64,000 nt of DNA from Sipunculus nudus. Its lineage: Eukaryota > Annelida > Sipuncula > Golfingiida > Sipunculidae. This document shows positions 57,021-64,000 of this stretch, one piece after another. Numbering within the stretch: the stretch's first letter is position 1; each line of letters begins with the position of its first letter. Below the pieces are notes generated by a model. The model saw only the letters and a program-made list of their open reading frames with translations, did not search any database and was not told the origin of the DNA. Where the stretch lies: assembly GCA_026874595.1 (NCBI GenBank), contig CM049315.1, forward strand, positions 35,604,164 to 35,668,163. The letters run 5' to 3'. The translations under genes and the position numbers were made by a program.

Positions 57021-59199
57021 TTAAACAAACAACATTGGATGAACATATTGATGGTACATAGAGAGATGTTGGTGAGGCCAGCTGAGAGGGAATAGAAAGG
57101 TCGTCCAGTAAAACTGGCTGTCGACTAATATAACAGAGCATTTCCATATACGTGTGGGTACCAGCTGCGATTTCGATGACTGGTGTCGATGGGACTTACT
57201 CCGAACCCAGAGGTCCATTCACTTCTGCCAGGCAGGCCTTCTTTTGTAGTTACAGTGACACCAACTCAACATCGAACTGATACGATCAGGGTCAAAATGG
57301 CCTACGGAGTAACCAGACCAGAAGGCTGAAATACGTTCACAACATGTTATATACGAGGAGTGGAAGGACTTCTTTGCTTTCATGTATGTTTTTAATGTGA
57401 TGTTATTACTCACTTTAATTGTATGTTAAATTTTACATTTTATAGACTTAAAGTTAATATATACATATATTCATGTAAACGTATGTATATATGTATGTGT
57501 GTGTTTTTCATTGTATGTTATTGTATTTCATCACATGTAATTATTATGTTGAATTTTTATTTATTTGTAGTTCGAGGAGAAGGATTAATATAGGGCGAAA
57601 TCCTGTTTTCATATTCTGATTCCTTCTCTGTTATAAAATATTGTTCTTACCAAAGTCAAAAATGAAACATAATTAACGTCATACATTATCGCCCAACTTG
57701 GTCGCATCATGTGGTGACAAGGAGATTGCGATTAGACATTTTTATAAATAATTGGCTTCCGACTAACATCTGACCGTTAAGTTTTTAAAAGTATCAGTAT
57801 GAATTGATTAAAACTATGCATGTGAGCTGCTGATACTTCTGTTTCATTAAAAGTGACTACCGTGCTGAATGCAAAGGGTTGTTGTGAACAATACTTTTAT
57901 ATTATATTCGTTGTAAATTAATGCTAAAGCTGTGTAAATATTTACCAAACGTAGGAAAATTGTAGGAGAACTGAGGTTGTCAACCTATGTATTTCTGTGG
58001 AGGATTCAAACATTTGCAGATATCTTTAAATTTCTTACCCATTTGTTACATGCGATCCATGATTCAACGACAATGTTTAAGTTTTCTTAATGACAAAGTA
58101 TTCTGACATTTATAGGTTTTCATATTTTATTAAAGTCAAATACCCTGATCTTTGTACAAATTTACCAAAATTATTGTAAATTACCTGGGCTTTTGTTTGA
58201 GGAATGCCAAACAATTTTCAGGAAATTTTTCCTCAGTCGTGAAGTTTACACGTATCCTAAACAAACCATTTTGATTTAGATTAAAGTGAGTAATTTTGGG
58301 GGGAAATAATAAAATTATTTTAAACTTGGTTTAAGTAATTTTGAGGCGATATATGTATGAATCTAGATGTAAAAAAAAACAACATGTATTGAAGAAACGC
58401 AGCATTTCTTGGGGGAATATGTATTGAACATAAAATTATTTGTTCAGAAAAACATAACGACGATTAGAAGGGGTTTTCCTTCCAGTGTGTTGATAATTAT
58501 TGGTTCTTTATATCTGGATGTCAATCTAAGTAAGATAGATTGAACATGCATATTAATTGACATTTGAGTTAATTAGAAGGATTATTTTGTCTTTTATACT
58601 CTTGATATATTGAAACTTGCATCAATTAAAAAGCATTTTACCATTTAAATATATAAGGGCGTACAATTTTCTTAACGGATCAGCTGCATGAAGATTGTTT
58701 GTTTTGTAAATGTCACCTCATTTGTTGTCTCTTTGCACTTTGTCATGCAATGTATTTTGCATATTTTGTTATAAAAAAGGTAGAAAAATTACATGACCTT
58801 ATGTTAGTGTTAAGAAGAGTGGGTAATTGTAATTAAGGGTGTTGCATCGCTCACATATTTGCGATTACAAGTCTTGTTATCATTTTTCTTGTTTTCATTT
58901 TTCAATTCATTTTCGGTTTTCCCCGTTCTTAGAAATGGCACCAACTCTGAAAAGAACAAAAGAAACCTTGTGACATGTATGTAAATGTAAACCGCAGGTG
59001 TCATTCAGTTATTTTCAATTTTTCTACAACTACAAGGGTTTATTCAATGTTTGTCCAGATTAATCAGAATTTTTATTATGACTAGTGTCATGACTGGTCA
59101 TTGAATTTTCATTGAGCACCGTTGTCAGATATTGCATTAAATGTAACACTTTTGATTGTGCATGGAGTACTTAGCAGCATCCATATGGCAGAATATTAC

Positions 59200-59200
<1 letters not shown>
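57021..59200. other. No gene seen
   Basis: AT-rich intergenic sequence with short random frames only. Confidence 0.55.
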
Positions 59201-59202
<2 letters not shown>

Positions 59203-59267
<65 letters not shown>

Positions 59268-59273
59268 TTTATA
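59203..59273. repeat. TA microsatellite left of the palindrome
   Basis: TA tract with few interruptions, directly abutting the palindrome. Confidence 0.95.
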
Positions 59274-59302
59274 TATAACTCTGAAGAAAAACAACACTGT
59301 TA

Positions 59303-59350
59303 ATTCACAACAGACTGTTTCACGGGATGCGACCCGATCATCAGGTGAAT
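59303..59350 (-). ncRNA. Hammerhead ribozyme motif, minus strand
   Basis: Mirror image of the plus-strand motif through the palindrome. Predicted cleavage is between 59309 and 59308. Confidence 0.6.
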
Positions 59351-59370
59351 GTGGTTAGATTTCTAACCAC

Positions 59371-59418
59371 ATTCACCTGATGATCGGGTCGCATCCCGTG
59401 AAACAGTCTGTTGTGAAT
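59371..59418 (+). ncRNA. Hammerhead ribozyme motif, type I, plus strand
   Basis: All parts are in place. Stem I is ATTCAC (59371-59376) with GTGAAT (59413-59418). The core is CTGATGA (59377-59383). Stem II is CGGG (59385-59388) with CCCG (59395-59398) and a six-base loop. GAAA is at 59400-59403. Stem III is ACA (59403-59405) with TGT (59409-59411) and loop GTC. The base before cleavage is T at 59412 (a GUU triplet). The pair next to the core in stem II is U-U rather than the usual G-C, which may slow cleavage. Minimal type I hammerheads with tiny stem III are known from Penelope-like retroelements and from small circular retrozyme RNAs of animals including molluscs. Activity is not shown by sequence alone. 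Confidence 0.65.
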
Positions 59419-59512
59419 TAACAGTGTTGTTTTTCTTCAGAGTTATACCGCTCTGGCCTAGCTTGTAGGCCATAGAGCACTTTACATCGGAGGGTAACAC
59501 TACCTTCTATAT

Positions 59513-59537
59513 TTATATATATATATATATATATATA
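59513..59537. repeat. TA microsatellite right of the palindrome
   Basis: Short TA tract after the single-copy segment that follows the palindrome. Confidence 0.9.
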
Positions 59538-59839
59538 AGTGTGAGAGGGAGAGAGAGATTAGGTTTGTCAGTTTGTGAATGTGACGGACGGCGCTTTGTA
59601 TATAGGTAAGGTCGTGACATATTTAAATTTGAGTGCATTAGGTAAACGTCGTTTTTCCTGGTGCAGATCTTCTCGGAAAGCTGACCTTTACCTGGGACTT
59701 AACTGAAGTGAGCATAACAGCTGTTCAGACATCTATCCTTTGACGCACGATTCACTTTCTTTAAACCCTAATATCTTAATCATGTTCGGTGGCCACATTT
59801 CAATCATAATGGCTAATATGTTCTTCACAAAAAAGATGG

Positions 59840-60900
59840 CCTACCCGTGTACCTAGTAGGGATATCTTTTTCTAAGATCACTCACTGTTGTTTTACCAGA
59901 TATCTTATTCATATTTCCTTTGTTTAACAGTTAAGTGTGTCTTTCATATGACAGAGCTGAGGCGTAAATATAGTTTTGTTTTATTTGATATTAGAGAACA
60001 TTAAGTTGTTCGTGAAACCGATATTCACAAATATAATGGCAGCTGTACAATTTACACCTCGATGGTCATGCAGTTAAGTATAACTAAATGTTTCAGCATT
60101 TCTGTATTTTGCAAATAATGTTTATGTGATTTTATGGATGTTATATCGTTTTCCAAAAGCATTTCACATTTGTCCTGGCAGCCATTTATCTTACTAGGGA
60201 CCCGCTCTTTTAACGCTTCCTGATACCGTATATTTTGAATTTTTAAACGGTAATTTGATATTTTTTTAACAGAAAATGCGGGGAAATCATAGTTGTTTTG
60301 TCTCTGATATTACAGTCAATATATTTTGTATGACTTGGTATCGGACAATACCACGGTATCAGTAATAATGATTCACAAGTAAAATCGCAACTGTAGAACA
60401 TGCACCTCTATATCCATGTAGTTATATATAACTGCATATATGAGAATTCTTCTATTAATTTAAAAGGTATGCAGTATTGTATTAATCTGTAATCACCATA
60501 TTGGTAAATGTAATTTCATGCGTTTCGTTTTTTTATATATTTGATTTCCAGGCATTTCTCTCACTAGGACCAAAAACTTTTTACGCTTACTCATATTGTT
60601 TATAATATTTCTTAATGATATTTTATTTTACAGATTATGCTTAAGATATTTCTTGTAACAGAAACTGTTGTTAATAAAAGTTTTTCGTGTCATTCATATG
60701 ACAGATTTTGGGCAAAAATATATTTTTTTATACCTTGATTTTTGATAATACGACGGTGACAGTAAAATTGATTTACAAATACAATTGCAAATGACACCCA
60801 AATATCGATCTCTTTATGGAAACTACATATATGAGAATCCCTGAATCTGTGAAAACATTGTGCAAAATTGTGATTTCAAAACCTTTTGTTTATATATAGG
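59840..60900. repeat. Degenerate tandem repeat, roughly 370-380-bp units
   Basis: Phrases recur in order. CATATGACAG appears near 59947 and 60697; a TTCACAAATATAATGGCA-like stretch near 60025, 60370 and 60772; CACTAGGA-type sequence before ACGCTT near 60197 and 60565; and CATATATGAGAATTC or GAGAATCCC near 60435 and 60825. Units are strongly diverged. Confidence 0.5.
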
Positions 60901-61581
60901 TTTAGATATGAATCACTGTAAAACCACATGTATACACCTTGTGCTTGATACTAAACAGGTCATTTTAGACAAATCATGTAACTGAAATGGGGCAAATCTA
61001 ATTACGTGTCAGGTACTTAATTCCATTAGCCGTATCAGACACTTATATGCGAGTGTATTAAAAGGTGTATATACTTTGAACTATTGCGACAAGTGTACTG
61101 TAAACTTATATATAATGCATGGCCCTAATATAGGGTTAACCAAATTAGACAACAAATCATGTATATCACAGTAATATGTTGCTTAAAATTACTTGTTATT
61201 ACAATATCCCTGCTTACCTTATTTGCCTTTGTCTACACATTGTTGTTTCCTTATTAATCTGCTCATTTATTTTAATATTTATGTTATCTGTTCTAGGCAT
61301 TATAACGATAATCGGTACATAGCACGATGTCTGATAAACATAGACGTTCTACCATTTGATGTAATCTGACCCAATGTCGGTCATGCTTAATAAATGGTCT
61401 ATTTTGCTTTTCATAATCATATTGAACTTTTTATGTTTTATACACTTTTCTTTATCCAAACAAAGGCTCTTTAGATTCCACTCAATTACAATAAAAAACG
61501 TATAATTTGATACTCATGAACGGATGTAACAACCATACATTTTGCTTTCTCTGGTTTCAGGTAAGTACGACCCAATATTAA
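60901..61581. other. No gene seen
   Basis: AT-rich; ends in a good acceptor-like tract (TTTGCTTTCTCTGGTTTCAG) at 61560. Confidence 0.4.
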
Positions 61582-61980
61582 CATACCTTTTTGCTGATTT
61601 TTGATGTGTCGGTGTATTGTCAAGGCGAGCCACAAAAATTAAACTTTATAACTATTTATAACGTCAGTCTGTCAACCAATGGGATTGTCATGCCCCACAA
61701 AAATATATATTTAATCAAATGTCATTTAGGAGAATACAAATATCCAAAGAGACACACAAACGTAATTGATCTCCCCTTCATAGAAATAAGCATTATAGGT
61801 GAAAGATGTGTCCCTAACATGAGTCAAAGCTTTCCTCGAATGTCAAAGAAATTTAGGTTGTTTTTTTTTCATTATTCTGCTAACATTAATAAAACTTACA
61901 GAAATACTGGTGAAACACTTAAAGCCTTGATGGTGCTCTTATCATTGTGTCGTTATCTATTTGTGGTAAACTTCAGTTAA
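61582..61980 (+). CDS. Open frame of 132 codons, product unknown
   Basis: The frame is open from a stop at 61579-61581 to TAA at 61978-61980 and begins 22 bases after a strong acceptor-like sequence, but has no ATG near its start. The first part (LIFDVSVYCQGEPQKLNFIT, then LSTNGIVMPHKNIYLIKCHL) looks protein-like; the rest does not match any family I know. It may be an exon with an uncertain 5' edge or chance. Confidence 0.2.
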   Translation, partial: HTFLLIFDVSVYCQGEPQKLNFITIYNVSLSTNGIVMPHKNIYLIKCHLGEYKYPKRHTNVIDLPFIEISIIGERCVPNMSQSFPRMSKKFRLFFFHYSANINKTYRNTGETLKALMVLLSLCRYLFVVNFS

Positions 61981-62066
61981 TTATTATTTATATAATTTGC
62001 AAAGTTACCAGATGTAAGTTCAAAAGTGCGAAAATCGGGAGTTGGCGGATTTCTATGGCCATCTTA

Positions 62067-62400
62067 GGCCAAAAAAAATTAAAGGTATGGTTCTCAGGCA
62101 CCGCCCGCATCAATTTTAAACCCCCGCATCAAAAATTTTTATTTTGATTTTCAATAAAAACTTTTCAATATTGAGCTGCTGCCGCTCCGAGATTTCTTTC
62201 AAGAAGATAAAACCATACAATTTCCTTTGTTTTGTAGTGCTTTTACTAATTCAGCAAAATAAAACTGTTTTTTTCATGCTTTTCCCTTATCATTTGACAT
62301 TTTTATCGAAACATACCAAAAAATTTAAAATAAAAAAAGCGCCCGCCCGCATTGATTTCTGAAAAAAAGTGCCTGAGAACCATACCTTTATTTATTTTGG

Positions 62401-62402
<2 letters not shown>
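62067..62402. mobile_element. PIF/Harbinger-like MITE, 336 bp
   Basis: Inverted ends GGCCAAAAAAAATTAAAGGT and, reverse-complemented, GGCCAAAATAAATAAAGGTA share the following ATGGTTCTCAGGCAC. Both sides carry TTA (62064-62066 and 62403-62405), a 3-bp target duplication as in PIF/Harbinger elements. The interior is AT-rich and non-coding; frames at 62144-62362 and 62303-62644 lie in it. A TA microsatellite starts at the right target duplication. Confidence 0.75.

Positions 62403-62403
<1 letters not shown>

Positions 62404-62452
<49 letters not shown>
62404..62452. repeat. TA microsatellite
   Basis: Uninterrupted TA tract directly after the MITE. Confidence 0.95.
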
Positions 62453-62454
<2 letters not shown>

Positions 62455-63567
62455 TATCCGTGGAAAGCAAACAAAGATATTCCTGTACGAGTAACAAATG
62501 AAGCCTGCGATTTTGCAAACAAAGTGTTATGCTTCCTGAACCAGAAAATAGAGCTTTTATAATTTTTTGTGTAATTCTTTTCTTTGGGATCACCCCATAA
62601 CTAATGAGGAAAAATAATAAAACAAAACTGTACCGATAATTCATTCTGAAGGTATCTCATTATCTGGCTCAGAAAGGAAAATATTCACCATATCTTAATG
62701 TCAAATCTTACCACAACATATATGCCACATCTTTCAAGTTCAAAAGTGAATCGTACTGTGTAACTAGCCATTATTCTTGTAATCATACTTTTAATCTATT
62801 CAACTAAAAGAAACAGAAGTAAAAGATGTAAGTGAGGATATATGTGTTGTGTAAAGACAGATGATTATCAAATCAACGATAACAATGACTTAATTTGCAT
62901 TTAACATTGGTACAATAAATATGTTGGTCTGAGAGACCCTATCCGAAATTGGACAATATTTTTCTGAGAATCATCACTCACTTCATTCCCACGGTTATGA
63001 CAGAGCACTTCTGTTGTATTGTTTATACATATGCACATATGTACTTATACACACTGACAGACAGTTGCAGACTTATAAATAATAGCATAAATGCATATAT
63101 GCGGTTGACCTTATTTAGGCTCTATCTGATTCATAATTTTTGGCTTGAAACTTCAACTGGTTCCCTTGAGAGGCAGAGTTTTCTATCTGACCTTTATAAA
63201 GTAAAGGTAATTCCTTGGAACTTTGATAACGACAGCCCAGTAAACGTGGATATCACCGCACACAGGCAATTTGTTTTGTTTACATCAATGTGTATATAAT
63301 GTCTGGGTGCCCGCAAAAATAACCAATACAAATTCACAAGGGCATCTGGCAGGAAGTCACATAAGCCAGAGCTTTGCAAATGGCGCTCTGCTACAAGTGA
63401 CCTCTCTACTTCCGCATAAATGCAACCTTGCACCTTAGGTTACATGTTTTTCCCGTTTGTCCGCATTGCTGTGTTTACGAATATTTTGTTGATAAACAAG
63501 ATCAAACATACTTCAAGAAGGCCTTATAAGAACGTTTCACAACCAAAATAACACATAGATCATATAT

Positions 63568-63569
<2 letters not shown>
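62453..63569. other. No supported gene
   Basis: A 116-codon frame at 62949-63299 (plus) has no recognised domain and unremarkable composition; it is overlapped by minus-strand frames of similar quality. Confidence 0.4.

Positions 63570-63644
<75 letters not shown>
63570..63644. repeat. TA microsatellite
   Basis: Long uninterrupted TA tract. Confidence 0.95.
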
Positions 63645-63646
<2 letters not shown>

Positions 63647-64000
63647 GTGGAAACCTGTAATCACCTAAGTGCTTTATGAAAAAGGTAGGTTAAAGGACAC
63701 CTTTAACTTATCTAACAGTTTTTCACGTCCTGAAAATGCATACGTTACACAACACACGCGTATTTCCTTCTATGTCATTAAGAACTGTTTTTTTTATCTT
63801 AAAAATAGTAATCCGGTCCTTATGTCGTTCTCCTTCAAAAGATTATATCACAGAAATATAAAGAATACAATATTTTATAATTTATAAAGATTCATTGCAA
63901 TAAGATCTTGTTTCAAGGGGGAAAATACTCCAGTCCTTATGTTTGCATTTCTTCACTAGATAAAATAACATAAATATAAAAGAATATACAAGTTAATAAA
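63645..64000. other. Window end, no gene seen
   Basis: AT-rich sequence without recognised features. Confidence 0.5.

Larger units (their letters stand above)
59274..59447. repeat. Perfect 174-bp palindrome (86-bp arms, 2-base loop)
   Basis: Bases 59274-59359 are an exact reverse complement of 59362-59447, with TT between. The arms contain no coding frame of note but each contains a hammerhead ribozyme fold. TA tracts lie on both sides. To the right, 59448-59512 continues as single-copy sequence with a small GCCTAGCTTGTAGGC hairpin and leads into the next TA tract. Confidence 0.95.

Noticed and set aside
1-64000. Bacterial-style features (operons, CRISPR arrays, ribosome binding sites) and tRNA/rRNA genes
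   Set aside because: None was seen; gene structure and repeats are those of an animal genome.

Overview
The window is eukaryotic, AT-rich and dominated by repeats. It has spliced genes with GT-AG introns, long TA microsatellites and decayed metazoan transposons. The dispersed repeat family, the C-type lectin exons, the ApoL-like domain and the Penelope-type ribozyme sequence together suggest a lophotrochozoan animal, most likely a marine bivalve mollusc. That assignment is inference; nothing here names a species.

Layout. 1-5600 and 9702-15740 are two copies of a recent segmental tandem duplication with a step of about 9.7 kb. Each copy carries a C-type-lectin-like exon on the minus strand, a TA microsatellite and the start of an array of about 335-bp repeats. 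Older relatives of parts of this unit lie at about 20690-23700, 34970-35620 and 37550-37860. From 18 to 39 kb there is mostly transposon wreckage: two minus-strand LINE reverse transcriptase fragments, a fold-back inverted repeat with internal subrepeats, a Ty3/gypsy remnant, and a TATA-box promoter with a first-exon candidate and upstream tandem repeats. A few exon-like open stretches there could not be assigned to a family.

The one convincing complete gene runs on the plus strand from about 39865 to 54934. Nine exons, all joined in phase 0, encode a predicted 500-residue protein: a short N-terminus, six ankyrin repeats with one exon each, a partial seventh repeat, and one 819-bp exon encoding an apolipoprotein-L-like membrane domain. 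Its introns hold a pogo/Tigger transposon remnant, a DIRS/Ngaro-like retroelement remnant and a 481-bp tandem duplication. A small pogo-type MITE begins 10 bases after the stop codon. The 3' part of the ApoL exon plus this MITE has then been duplicated in tandem (54371-56290), leaving a second intact but N-terminally truncated ApoL reading frame.

The last 8 kb holds a LINE ORF1-like fragment, a perfect 174-bp palindrome between TA tracts whose arms each fold as a type I hammerhead ribozyme (one per strand), a degenerate tandem repeat and a Harbinger-like MITE with TTA target duplications. A decayed relative of the ribozyme sits near 7.6 kb. The ankyrin-ApoL gene and the two-stranded hammerhead palindrome deserve attention first.
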